DNA of 64,000 nt, from assembly GCF_022690685.1 (NCBI RefSeq), contig NZ_JALCYY010000020.1:22625-86624 (forward strand), written 5' to 3'. The first letter of the stretch is position 1, and every line of letters starts with the position of its first letter. Under the pieces are notes generated by a model, which saw nothing but the letters and a program-made list of their open reading frames with translations, did no database searches and was not told the origin of the DNA. The position numbers were made by a program, and so were the translations under genes. Positions 32,864-43,285 of this stretch are shown piece by piece. The DNA is from Anaeromyxobacter terrae. Lineage in GTDB: Bacteria; Myxococcota; Myxococcia; Myxococcales; Anaeromyxobacteraceae.

Positions 32864-33442
32864 TCACCGGTCGACCGGCTGTCCGTGCCGCTCGCCGCGC
32901 TCGGGTGAGACGAGCAGCGCCTCGCGCCCCGCGCCGTCGAAGGCCGCCGCGAGCGTCGCGAGCGGCACCTCTTGACGCGCAGGCGAGCGCGACGGGTCGA
33001 TGAAGCGCACGCGCGCGTCCGGGGCGGCGCCGGGCGCGACGTCGAGGAGCCGCGACGCCCACGCGGCCGGGCCCAGCGCGGTGGAGCTCGCGAGCAGGAC
33101 GGCGTGGCGGCCGGGTGCGGCGCCCGGGTAGACGAGGCGCGGGTTCACCCCGAGCACGACGAGCCCCGCCGCGCCGGAGAGGGAGAGCATCCGCGCGAGC
33201 GAGCCGGAGACGACCTCGGAGCGGACCCGGTACAGCCGCGCGAGGACCACGCGCGCGTTCGCGAAGGTGGCGCCGCCGGGGATGGCGGAGAACGCCGCGG
33301 GGAGCGCGGCCCCCGACCTCCCTGGGTCGACGCCGAACAGCAGCGACGTCGCCAGCGCGCAGCACGCGCCCAGGCACCCGTCGCCCGCGTCCCGGTTCCG
33401 CGGCGCGAGGGCCGCGTCGAGCGTCGCGTCCGGCTCCGCCAT
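32864..33442 (-). CDS. Hypothetical protein
   Basis: 192-aa protein, Ala/Gly/Val-rich, with a CLGACCALATSLLFG segment near residue 23 and no clear signal peptide or membrane helix. Blocks such as GGATFANARVVLARLYRVRSE and GLVVLGVNPRLVYPGAAP suggest an alpha/beta fold. It lies 3 nt downstream of the THUMP gene on the same strand, so the two are probably co-transcribed. Family not recognised; the reading frame is supported by codon composition and context. Confidence 0.6.
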   Translation of the reverse strand: MAEPDATLDAALAPRNRDAGDGCLGACCALATSLLFGVDPGRSGAALPAAFSAIPGGATFANARVVLARLYRVRSEVVSGSLARMLSLSGAAGLVVLGVNPRLVYPGAAPGRHAVLLASSTALGPAAWASRLLDVAPGAAPDARVRFIDPSRSPARQEVPLATLAAAFDGAGREALLVSPERGERHGQPVDR

Positions 33443-33445
33443 GGC

Positions 33446-33985
33446 TCAGCCCGGCCGCAGCAAGGGGTGGTGCTCCAGCTCCTCGCGCGAGAAGAGCGCG
33501 ACGCCCGCCTGCGAGCCGATGGTCTCGACGTCCAGCACGTAGTCAGGATCATGGAACGTGATACGGGGCGCCTGTCCCGACGCGGCGAGCCGGTCGAGGA
33601 GCCCCTCGGCGAGGACGCGCTCCTCCTCCAGTCCGGAGAGGCGCGACTTCATCCCTCGCCGGTGGACGCGAACGTGGAACGACCTCCCCGCGAGCACCGG
33701 CGCGTAACGTGCCGTCGCCTCCCGCGCGCGAGCCTCGAACTCCTCCGGGCTCGAGAAGGTGAAGACGGTCTCGACCGGCGTCACCCGCGCGAGCGACGCG
33801 GTCGCGGCGGGATCGCTGGCGGCGCGCTCACGAAGGGTGGCGAGGAGCGCGCGCGGGTCGTCCGCGTGGGCGACGAGGACGTTGTAGTAGCGCGTCTCCT
33901 CGACGCGCGCGAGCGAGCGCAGCAGCCGCAGCGCGTCGTTGTAGCCGCCGCCCTGCACCGTCACGACGACGTTCCAGTCGCGCAT
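33446..33985 (-). CDS. THUMP-domain protein
   Basis: 179-aa protein whose C-terminal half resembles the THUMP RNA-binding domain of tRNA-modifying enzymes: RSFHVRVHRRGMKSRLSGLE, EERVLAEGLLDRLAASG and the DPDYVLDVETIGSQAGVALF closing strand. No methyltransferase, deaminase or sulfurtransferase domain is attached, so it may be a stand-alone RNA-binding partner. Start at 33985 (MRDWNVVVTVQGGGYNDAL). Divergent from the Mut7-C gene with only 54 nt between starts. Confidence 0.75.
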   Translation of the reverse strand: MRDWNVVVTVQGGGYNDALRLLRSLARVEETRYYNVLVAHADDPRALLATLRERAASDPAATASLARVTPVETVFTFSSPEEFEARAREATARYAPVLAGRSFHVRVHRRGMKSRLSGLEEERVLAEGLLDRLAASGQAPRITFHDPDYVLDVETIGSQAGVALFSREELEHHPLLRPG

Positions 33986-34039
33986 CGGGTGCCAGCCCGC
34001 CCCGTGGCGTGCGCCACTCGCCGGTCGCACCCTCCGGTC

Positions 34040-34795
34040 GTGAGGCGCGCGCTGTTCCGATTCTACGCCGAGCTGAACGACTTCCTGCCGCCCGCGCGCA
34101 AGGGGGTCCCTTTCGTGCACGCCTTCGAGGGCACCCCCTCGGTGAAGGACGTCATCGAGTCGCTCGGCGTCCCGCACACCGAGGTGGACCTCGTCCTCGC
34201 CGACGGCGAGGCGGTGGACTTCGGCTGGGGGCTCCGCGACGGGGCGCGCGTGAGCGTCTACCCGGTGTTCGAGTCGCTCGACGTCGCCTCGGTGACACGC
34301 GTGCGCGCCGAGCCGCTGCGCGACACCCGCTTCGTCGCGGACGGCCACCTCGGCAGGCTCGCGCGCTACCTCCGGATGGCGGGCTTCGACGTGCGCTGGG
34401 AGCGTGACGCCAAGGACGACGCGCTCGCCCGCGTAGCCTCCGAGGAGCGGCGCATCCTCCTCACGCGCGATCGCGGCCTCCTGAAGCGGAGCGCAGTGAG
34501 CCACGGCTACTGCGTTCGGGAGGCGGATCCCCCTCGCCAGCTCGCGGAGGTGATCCGGCGCTTCGACCTCGGACGCGCGGTCGCGCCCTTCCGCCGCTGC
34601 CTCCGCTGCAATGCGCTGCTCGAGCCAGTCCGCAAGGAGGACGTGCAGGACCTGCTCCCCCCACGCGTGCGCGAGCGGTACGCGGTGTTCCGTCGTTGTC
34701 CGGAGTGCGGCCGCGTCTACTGGCCGGGCTCGCACCACGCGCGCATGGAGCGGATCCTCGAGGACGCGCTGCGGGCGACGCGCGCGAGCGGGTGA
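34040..34795 (+). CDS. Ubiquitin-like/Mut7-C RNase-domain protein
   Basis: 251 aa. The N-terminal about 80 residues (RFYAELNDFLPPARKGVPFV, PSVKDVIESLGVPHTEVDLV) fit the Mut7-C ubiquitin-like module. The rest is the Mut7-C PIN-like RNase domain with FVADGHLGRLARYLRMAGFD, ILLTRDRGLLKRS and two CxxC pairs (CLRCNALLEP, CPECGRVYWPG) that would bind zinc. GTG start at 34040. An RNA-processing role is inferred from the domain and from the divergent THUMP neighbour. Confidence 0.85.
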   Translation: MRRALFRFYAELNDFLPPARKGVPFVHAFEGTPSVKDVIESLGVPHTEVDLVLADGEAVDFGWGLRDGARVSVYPVFESLDVASVTRVRAEPLRDTRFVADGHLGRLARYLRMAGFDVRWERDAKDDALARVASEERRILLTRDRGLLKRSAVSHGYCVREADPPRQLAEVIRRFDLGRAVAPFRRCLRCNALLEPVRKEDVQDLLPPRVRERYAVFRRCPECGRVYWPGSHHARMERILEDALRATRASG

Positions 34796-34937
34796 GCGGG
34801 CCCGCACGCGCCTAACCCGGGCTCCGCCCCCGACGCACCCGGGAGCGCACCTCGGCGATCGTCCGTCCGTGCGCCGAGTGGGCCCTCCCGTCGAGCTTGC
34901 GTCCGTGCGGGGGGTCGGGGTTGTGTCGGCGCCCTGA

Positions 34938-35372
34938 ATGCGAGCACACTTTGTCGCAGAGGTGAATTGCCCCGCTCTCATCGCCGTGGATATCGCGGTG
35001 GCGGATCGCCGCCCAGTGCTGGTGGTGGACGACGACGCCGCGATTCGCGAGGTCGTCCAGATCATCGTCGAGGCGGAAGGCTATCCGGTGGTAACCGCGG
35101 CCGAAGGCGCGGAGGCGCTCCGTCACCTGCGTTCGGGGCTTCGCCCCGGCATGATCCTCCTGGACCTGCGGATGCCGGGCATGGACGGGCGAGCGTTCCG
35201 CGAGGTGCAAAGCGCAGAACCGGAGCTCGCCGAGATCCCGGTCGTGATCCTGTCGGGGGACAGCGACGCCTCTCGCGTCGCGGGCAGCCTAGGGGCTGAG
35301 TGGCTTCTGAAGCCCGTCGATCTCGACCGGCTGTTGTCGGTCGTGAAGCGCCATTGTGGCTCGCCTGCGTAA
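34938..35372 (+). CDS. Single-domain response regulator
   Basis: 144-aa CheY-like receiver without output domain: acidic pocket VLVVDDDAAI, phospho-acceptor aspartate in MILLDLRMPGMDG near residue 79, switch Ser in VVILSGDSD and the conserved lysine in WLLKPVDLD. The first 25 residues are extra; a GTG at the start of VADRRPVLVVDD is a possible shorter start. It lies 48 nt upstream of the giant kinase and is the obvious candidate partner. Confidence 0.9.
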   Translation: MRAHFVAEVNCPALIAVDIAVADRRPVLVVDDDAAIREVVQIIVEAEGYPVVTAAEGAEALRHLRSGLRPGMILLDLRMPGMDGRAFREVQSAEPELAEIPVVILSGDSDASRVAGSLGAEWLLKPVDLDRLLSVVKRHCGSPA

Positions 35373-35420
35373 TCCGCGTCACCCGAGGGGCGCGCGCGGG
35401 CTTCCTCGCGGGGGCATGAC

Positions 35421-38400
35421 ATGACCCCTGCGCCTCCCCAGTACACCGTCACCGAAACGGTGTGGAAGGACGGCCGCAAGGCGCTGTACCGCGCGATCCG
35501 CGCCGCCGATCACGTCCCTGTCGTCCTGAAGACGCTCGAGCCCGAGGGGTGCCGCCCGAGAGACCTCGAGAGGCTTCGCCACGAGCACGAGATCGCCAAC
35601 GCACTCGACGTCCGGGCGGTCGTGAAGTCCCTCGCCCTCGAGACCTACCAGGGCCTGCCAGTCCTGGTCCTCGAGGACTTCGGCGGCCGGTCTCTCGACC
35701 GCGTGTTCGCGGCCCCCGTGGCCACGGACACGTTCCTCGACCTCGCCGTACGCATCGCGGGCGCGGTCTCCGAGCTCCACCGGCAGGGCGTCATCCACAG
35801 GGATCTGAAGCCCGAGAACATCCTCGTCGACCCTCGCACCCTCGAAGTGAAGCTCGCCGACCTCGGGCTCGCCACGCGCCTGCCTCGCGAGCAGCAGGCG
35901 GCTCGGCCACCCCTGCTCATCGAGGGATCGCTGCCCTACATGTCGCCGGAGCAAACGGGCCGGATGAACCGCTCCGTCGACAGCAGGACCGACCTCTACT
36001 CGCTGGGCGTCACGTTCTACCAGATGCTCACGGGGCGCTTGCCGTTCGAGGCCGGCGATCCTCTGGAGTGGGTCCACTGCCACGTGGCCCGCGCGCCTCC
36101 CGCCGTCTCCCGGCTCGTCCCGGACGTGCCCGCGGCGATCGAGCGGATCGTGATGAAGCTCCTCGCCAAGATCGCGGACGACCGCTACCAGACCGCCCGC
36201 GGCCTGAAGTTCGACCTCGAGCGCTGCCTCGCGCAGTGGCGCGTCGGCCACCGGATCGATCCGTTCCCGCTGGGAGAGCGGGACGTGCCGGATCGGCTGC
36301 AGATCCCGCAAAGACTCTACGGGCGCGACGAGGAGGTCGTCGTGCTACTGGACGCCTTCGAGCGCGTCGCCGATACGGGAGCTCCCGCGCTCGTACTGGT
36401 GTCGGGCTACTCCGGCGTCGGCAAGTCATCGCTGGTTCACGAGATCCAGAAGCCGATCGTTCGACGGTGGGGACTCTTCGTCGAGGGCAAGTTCGATCAG
36501 TACAAGCGCGACGTCCCTTACTCGACCATCGCCCAGGCCTTCCGCGGACTGGTGCGCGATGTCCTGGCAGAGGGTGAGGATCGCATCGGCGAGTGGAGTC
36601 AGCGGCTCAAGGGTGCCTTGGGGATCAACGGCCGTCTCATCGGGGGCATCATCCCCGAGGTTGAGCTCATCATCGGAAGGCAGCCTGCGGTCCCCGAGCT
36701 CCCGCTCGCCGAGGCGAAGAACCGTTTCCACATGGTGTTCCGGCAGTTCCTGGGCGTGTTCGCGCGCAAGGAGCACCCGCTCACCGTCTTCCTCGACGAC
36801 CTGCAGTGGGTCGACTCGGCGAGCCTCGAGCTGCTGGCCGACGTCCTCACGCACCAGGACACCCGCCACCTGCTCGCCATCGGCGCGTACCGCGACAACG
36901 AAGTCACCGCGGCACATCCGCTGATGGCGATGCTCGCCGGGTTGCGCAAGGCCGCCGTCGCGGTGCACGAGCTGGTTCTCACCCCGCTCTCCCGGGAACA
37001 CCTCGGCCAGTTCGTCGCCGACGCGATGCGGAGCTCCCCGGAGCAGATCCGGGAGCTGGCGGACCTCGTCGTCGAGAAGACGGCGGGGAACCCGTTCTTC
37101 GCCATCCAGTTCCTGACCTCGCTCCAGGACGACGGCCTCATCTGCTTCGACCCGGAGTCGCTGGCGTGGCGCTCCGACGTCGCCGCAGCGCGCGCCAAGG
37201 GGTACACCGAAAACGTCGTCGAGCTGATGGTGGCGAAGCTCCAGCGGCTGCCGGCGGAGGCGCAGGAGGCGGTGAGGCTCGCCGCATGCGTGGGAAACGT
37301 CGTCGCCGCCGACACCCTGGCGATGCTGCGGGAGCGATCGGAGGAGGAGACCCATCGCGATCTCTGGGTGCTCGTTCGAGAAGGGCTGCTCGACCGCTCC
37401 GGTGACAGGTACAGGTTCTCGCACGACCGCGTGCAGCAGGCCGCCTACGCGCTCATCCCCGAGGAGCGGCGAGGGGCGACCCACCTACGGATCGGGCAGC
37501 TGCTCCTGGCCCACACACCCGCCGAGCAGCTCGGCGAGAGCGTGTTCGACATCGTGAACCAGCTCAACCTCGGCTCCTCGCTGATCACCGACCGGAGCGA
37601 GAGGACGAAGCTCGCCGAGCTGAACCTCATCGCGGGGAGGCGAGCCAAGGCATCGGCCGCATACGCCGGCGCCGCCGGGTACGTCCTGCGCGGCGTTGCG
37701 CTCGTAGACGAGGAGAGCTGGGACGTCGACTACGGGCTGACCTACGATCTGCACCTGGAGCTGGCGCAGCTCGAGTACCTGCTCGGCAACCGGGGCCGGT
37801 CCCAGGAACTCGTCACCGCGCTACTCGCCCACGCCCGCGACAAGGTCGACCGGGCTGCCATCTACGAGTTCCTGGTCGACCTGCACACCACCGAGGGAGA
37901 CAACGACAAGGCCGTCGAAACGGCCCTCCGGTGCATCTCGCTGTTCGGGATCGAGCTGACGCCACACCCCACCCGGGAAGAGGTGCAGCAGGAGTACGAC
38001 GAGCTCTGGCGGAACCTCGGCGCGCGAGAGATCGAACACCTGATCGATCTACCGGCGATGACGGATCGCGAGACGCAAGCCGCGCTCGGAGCGCTCGCGG
38101 CGCCGACGGTCGCGGCCATGTTCACGGATCTGAACCTGCTCCTGCAGCTGAGCTGCCACATGGTGAACTTGTGCCTGCGTCACGGGAACGCCGCCGCGTC
38201 CGCAGTGGGCTACGTGTGGCTCGGCATCACGCTCGGCCCGGTGTTCGGCAAGTACCAGGAGGGCTATCGCTTCGGCAAGCTCGCCTACGACTACGTGCAG
38301 AGGCACCGCCTCGTCGCGTTGAAGCCGAGGATCGACATCTGCTTCGGCGATCTCATCAACTTCTGGACGAAGCCGCTGCAGACCGACCTCCGGTATCTCG

Positions 38401-41135
38401 AGGAGGGGTTCCGCGCCGCGGTCGAGGTGGGTGACCTGACCTACGCCTGCTACTGCGCCAACCACATCGTCACGGTCATGATCACGCAGGGCTCGCCGCT
38501 CGAGACGGTCTACCGCGAGTCCGAGGTGCGCCTCGAGTTCGTCCGCAAGGCCAGGTACGCGCCGGTCGTCGACGAGATCGTGAGCATGCAGCGCTTCATC
38601 CAGAACATGCGGGGGCTCACCGCGAGCTTCTCGACGTTCGACGACGCGACGTTCGATCAGCGGGTGTTCGAGGAGCACCTCCATCGCGAGGTCAGGCCGC
38701 TCACCGTCTGCTGGTACTACATCCTCAAGCTCGCGGCGCGCTTCATCTCAGGAGACTACGCGGAGGCGATCGAGGCCGCAGAGCGGGCGCGAGCGCTGCT
38801 GTGGTCGACTCCCGGCCACATGCAGGTCCCCGAGTTCCACTACTACCGGGCGCTCTCGCTCGCCGGCGCGCACGGAGGCGCGCCGCCACAGACGCAGCGG
38901 GAGTACCTGGAGGCGCTGCGCGAGCACCATGCGCAGTTTCGCGAGTGGGCCGAGAACTGCCCCGAGAACTTCTCCAGCAAGAGTGCGCTCGTCTCCGCCG
39001 AGCTGGCTCGCATCACGGGCGACGACCTCGAGGCGATGCGCCTGTACGAGCGGGCGATCCGGTCCGCGCGCGACAACGGGCTCGTCCAGAACGAGGCGAT
39101 CGCGAGCGAGCTCGCGTCGAGGTTCTACCGGACGAGGGGGTTCGAGGCGTTCGCCGACACGTACGTTCGCCACGCGCGAGCCTGCTACCGGCGCTGGGGT
39201 GCCGATGGGAAGGTGCGGCAGCTCGAGCGGCTCCATCGCCACATCCTCGAGACCGGGCCGTTCGACCCGACCGCGTCGATCGCGGTGCGTCCCGAGCAGC
39301 TGGACCTTCTCTCCGTCGTCAAGGCGTCACAGACCATCTCGGGAGAGATCCTGTTCGACAGGCTCGTCGGGACGCTCCTGAGGGTCGCGCTCGAGCAAGG
39401 GGGCGCGCAACGCGTCTGCCTGTTCCTGGCGCACGGCGACGACCTCTTCATGGAGGCGGAGGCGGTCGGCGGGGAAAACGGCGTGACGACCCAGCTCCGG
39501 CCGGCGCTGCCGCTCACGGCGGCGTCGGACGAGCTCCCGCCCGCCGTGCCGCCCGTGCCTGCCTCGCTCGTCCAGTACGCGTGGCGGACGCGGGAGCCCG
39601 TCATCCTGGACGATGCGGCCAGCGCGTCGGGGAAGTTCTCATCCGACCCCTACTTCGCCCGCCGGAGACCGAGGTCGGTGCTCTGCCTGCCGATCCTGCG
39701 CCAGGCCGAGCCCGTGGGCCTGCTCTACGAGGAGAATGACCTCGTTGTGGGGGCGTTCACGCGGGATCGCCTGGAGGCGCTAAGGCTGGTCGCGGCTCAG
39801 GCGGCCATCTCGGTGGAGAACGCGCGGCTGCTCGCCCAGGAGCGCGGGGCAAGGGCTGGAGCAGAGGACGCGAGGAGGGCCGCGGAGCAGGCGAAGGCAG
39901 CCGCCGAGGAGGCGGAGCGCCGGTCGGCCTTCCTGGCGGAGGCGGGGGCGCTCCTCGCGGGCTCGCTCGACCATGAGGAGACGCTGAGACGCGTCGGCCG
40001 GCTGTGCGTGCGGTCGCTCGCCGACTGGTGCCTGATCGATCTCGTCGAGGGTCAGCAGCTCCGGCGAATCGCCGGAGCGCACGCCGATCCGGCGAAGGAG
40101 CCGGTCATCGAGGAGCTCCTGAGGCGCTATCCGCCGACCTACGACGCGCCTCACCCTTCCGCCCGGGCCCTGCGCAGCGGCGAGCCCATCCTGATCTCCG
40201 AGCTGCCCGCCGAGGGCATTCGCGCGTACTGCTACGATGACGAGCACGCCAGGCTCATCTCGGAGATGGGGTGCCGGAGCGCGCTGGCCGTACCGCTGCT
40301 GGCGCGGGGGCGGGTCCTCGGCGCCCTGACGCTCGGCTCGGGCACGCTGGGCCGATACAAGCGCGCCGATCTGGAGCTCGCCCGGGAGCTGGCGGATCGC
40401 GCCGCGATCGCGATCGACAACGCCCAGCTCTACCGCGAGGCGCAGCAGGCGGTCCGCTTGCGCGACGAGTTCCTGTCGATCGCCTCCCACGAGCTGCGCA
40501 CGCCGATCCAGTCGTTGCAGCTCGTCGTGCAGAGCCTCGAGCGCGGGCTCCACGCCACGAACCCGTCCATCGCGCCCCACATGCTCACCCTCGCCGCCCG
40601 CGAGACCCAGCGCCTCACCGCGCTCGTCACGCAGCTCCTCGACGTCACGCGCATCCAGGACGGGCGCCTCACGCTCGCGCTCGAGGAGTTCGATCTCGTC
40701 GCCGAGGCGCGGCGGATCCTCGAGCGCATGGAGGTCGAGCTCGAGCGGGGCGGGACGGCGCTCACGCTCCACGCCGAGGAGGGGATCGTGGGGCGGTGGG
40801 ACCGCTCGCGCATCGACCAGCTGCTGACGAACCTCCTGTCGAATGCCATCTCGTACGGCGGCCGGAAGCCCATCGACCTGACGCTCGAGCGGATGCGCGA
40901 CCGACGCGTGCGGATCACGGTCCTCGACCGCGGAATCGGCATCCCGGCCGATCGTCTCCCGCACATCTTCGAGCGGTTCGAGCGGGCCACCTCGACGCGC
41001 CACTACGGCGGGCTCGGTCTCGGCCTGTTCATCGCGCGCCAGATCGTGGAGTCGCATCAGGGGACCATCTCCGTGCGCAGCGAGCCGGGCCGCGGCTCGT
41101 GCTTCGAGGTCGAGCTGCCGCTCCAGCCGACTTGA
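35421..41135 (+). CDS. Giant Ser/Thr kinase, AAA ATPase and histidine kinase fusion
   Basis: 1904-aa multidomain signalling protein. A Ser/Thr kinase domain (about residues 8-280) has lysine in VVLKTLE, catalytic HRDLKPENIL (about 128-137), DLG in place of DFG, and the activation segment PYMSPEQTGRMNRSVDSRTD. An AAA/PknB-associated ATPase with Walker A GYSGVGKSS near residue 330 and DDLQWVD follows, then a long helical repeat region (about 650-1280), two GAF domains (about 1300-1460 and 1510-1660), a HisKA domain with SIASHELRTPIQSLQ (His near 1690) and an HATPase domain (LSNAISYGG, DRGIGIPADRLPHIFERF, GGLGLGLF). No membrane helix is evident. Such trifunctional kinases are known in myxobacteria and cyanobacteria. 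Signal and target are unknown. Confidence 0.93.
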   Translation: MTPAPPQYTVTETVWKDGRKALYRAIRAADHVPVVLKTLEPEGCRPRDLERLRHEHEIANALDVRAVVKSLALETYQGLPVLVLEDFGGRSLDRVFAAPVATDTFLDLAVRIAGAVSELHRQGVIHRDLKPENILVDPRTLEVKLADLGLATRLPREQQAARPPLLIEGSLPYMSPEQTGRMNRSVDSRTDLYSLGVTFYQMLTGRLPFEAGDPLEWVHCHVARAPPAVSRLVPDVPAAIERIVMKLLAKIADDRYQTARGLKFDLERCLAQWRVGHRIDPFPLGERDVPDRLQIPQRLYGRDEEVVVLLDAFERVADTGAPALVLVSGYSGVGKSSLVHEIQKPIVRRWGLFVEGKFDQYKRDVPYSTIAQAFRGLVRDVLAEGEDRIGEWSQRLKGALGINGRLIGGIIPEVELIIGRQPAVPELPLAEAKNRFHMVFRQFLGVFARKEHPLTVFLDDLQWVDSASLELLADVLTHQDTRHLLAIGAYRDNEVTAAHPLMAMLAGLRKAAVAVHELVLTPLSREHLGQFVADAMRSSPEQIRELADLVVEKTAGNPFFAIQFLTSLQDDGLICFDPESLAWRSDVAAARAKGYTENVVELMVAKLQRLPAEAQEAVRLAACVGNVVAADTLAMLRERSEEETHRDLWVLVREGLLDRSGDRYRFSHDRVQQAAYALIPEERRGATHLRIGQLLLAHTPAEQLGESVFDIVNQLNLGSSLITDRSERTKLAELNLIAGRRAKASAAYAGAAGYVLRGVALVDEESWDVDYGLTYDLHLELAQLEYLLGNRGRSQELVTALLAHARDKVDRAAIYEFLVDLHTTEGDNDKAVETALRCISLFGIELTPHPTREEVQQEYDELWRNLGAREIEHLIDLPAMTDRETQAALGALAAPTVAAMFTDLNLLLQLSCHMVNLCLRHGNAAASAVGYVWLGITLGPVFGKYQEGYRFGKLAYDYVQRHRLVALKPRIDICFGDLINFWTKPLQTDLRYLEEGFRAAVEVGDLTYACYCANHIVTVMITQGSPLETVYRESEVRLEFVRKARYAPVVDEIVSMQRFIQNMRGLTASFSTFDDATFDQRVFEEHLHREVRPLTVCWYYILKLAARFISGDYAEAIEAAERARALLWSTPGHMQVPEFHYYRALSLAGAHGGAPPQTQREYLEALREHHAQFREWAENCPENFSSKSALVSAELARITGDDLEAMRLYERAIRSARDNGLVQNEAIASELASRFYRTRGFEAFADTYVRHARACYRRWGADGKVRQLERLHRHILETGPFDPTASIAVRPEQLDLLSVVKASQTISGEILFDRLVGTLLRVALEQGGAQRVCLFLAHGDDLFMEAEAVGGENGVTTQLRPALPLTAASDELPPAVPPVPASLVQYAWRTREPVILDDAASASGKFSSDPYFARRRPRSVLCLPILRQAEPVGLLYEENDLVVGAFTRDRLEALRLVAAQAAISVENARLLAQERGARAGAEDARRAAEQAKAAAEEAERRSAFLAEAGALLAGSLDHEETLRRVGRLCVRSLADWCLIDLVEGQQLRRIAGAHADPAKEPVIEELLRRYPPTYDAPHPSARALRSGEPILISELPAEGIRAYCYDDEHARLISEMGCRSALAVPLLARGRVLGALTLGSGTLGRYKRADLELARELADRAAIAIDNAQLYREAQQAVRLRDEFLSIASHELRTPIQSLQLVVQSLERGLHATNPSIAPHMLTLAARETQRLTALVTQLLDVTRIQDGRLTLALEEFDLVAEARRILERMEVELERGGTALTLHAEEGIVGRWDRSRIDQLLTNLLSNAISYGGRKPIDLTLERMRDRRVRITVLDRGIGIPADRLPHIFERFERATSTRHYGGLGLGLFIARQIVESHQGTISVRSEPGRGSCFEVELPLQPT

Positions 41136-41183
41136 GGTGCGCCGCGTCGAGGTCGAGTGCCGTCCTCGCCGGGCGAGCGGCGC

Positions 41184-42304
<1,121 letters not shown>

Positions 42305-42308
<4 letters not shown>

Positions 42309-43285
42309 TTCTGCAGCTCGGGGAGCTTCGGCTCGATGAGCGCGTCGCGGCGCAGCTCGGCGATGAGCTGCGTCCGGTAGGTGCCGGCCTGCTGGTCGAC
42401 GAGGTGGGCGCGGATCTCCTCCTTCGCGTCCTCGAACGACTTCTCGCCCGCCACGCGGCGCTCCTCGACCTTGAAGACGTGCAGGCCGGGTCCCGCGCGC
42501 ACGGGCTTCGAGAGCTCGCCCGCCTTCAGGGCGAAGGCCGCGTCCTCGAGCGCCTTCTCGATGGTGCCGCGCCGGAGCCAGCCCAGGTCGCCGCCCTCGG
42601 CGGCGGAGGGGCCCTTCGACACCTCGCGCGCCACCGCGGCGAAGTCCTCGCCGGTCTTGAGCCGCTGCAGGACGCGGGTCATCTGCTCCTGCACCTTCGC
42701 CTCCTGCGCCTTCGTGGCGTTGTCGGGCACCGGCAGGAAGATATGGCGGACCTTCACCTCGTCCTCCCCGCCGAACTCCTGCGGGTGGGACTGGTAGTAG
42801 TTGCGCAGGTCGTCGTCCGAGACCTTCACCTTGGCGCGCACCTGGTACTGCAGGACCAGGAACGCGTCGTACTCGCGCTTCACGTTGGCGCGGAAGGTCG
42901 CGCGGTCGAGCCCCTGCTCCTTGAGCGCCCGATCGAGCGCCGGCTCGTCGAAGTTGTTGCGCTTCTTGATGTCCTCGACCGCCTCGTCGATCTGCTGCTC
43001 GGTCGCCTCGAGCTGCAGCTCGGCCGCCTTCGACTGGAGGAGCCGCTCGGCGATCACGTCCTCGAAGGCGCGCTTCAGCGCGGCGGACTGGGCCTGGTCG
43101 CGCTCCGGCCCGGGGCTGAGCTGCTCGGCCTTGAGCAGCGCGGGGCCGGCGCGCTCGGCGAGCTCGGAGAGGGTGATCACCTCGCCGTTCACGAGCCCGG
43201 CGACGCGGTCGACGATCTGGGGGCTCGGGCCGGCCGCCGGTGCGGCGGCGAGGAGGGCGAGCAGGGGGAGGGCAGCTGAGGTCAC
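42305..43285 (-). CDS. SurA-like periplasmic peptidyl-prolyl isomerase
   Basis: 326 aa with a cleavable signal peptide (about residues 1-22, ending APAAGPSPQ). The N-terminal chaperone domain starts VDRVAGLVNGEVITLSELAE, as in SurA. One parvulin domain follows at about residues 165-265 (VKVRHIFLPVP, GGDLGWLRRGTIEKALEDAA, GLHVFKVEERR). Closest of the three PPIases here to SurA, which chaperones outer-membrane proteins. Overlaps the upstream gene and pdxA by 4 nt each. Confidence 0.9.
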
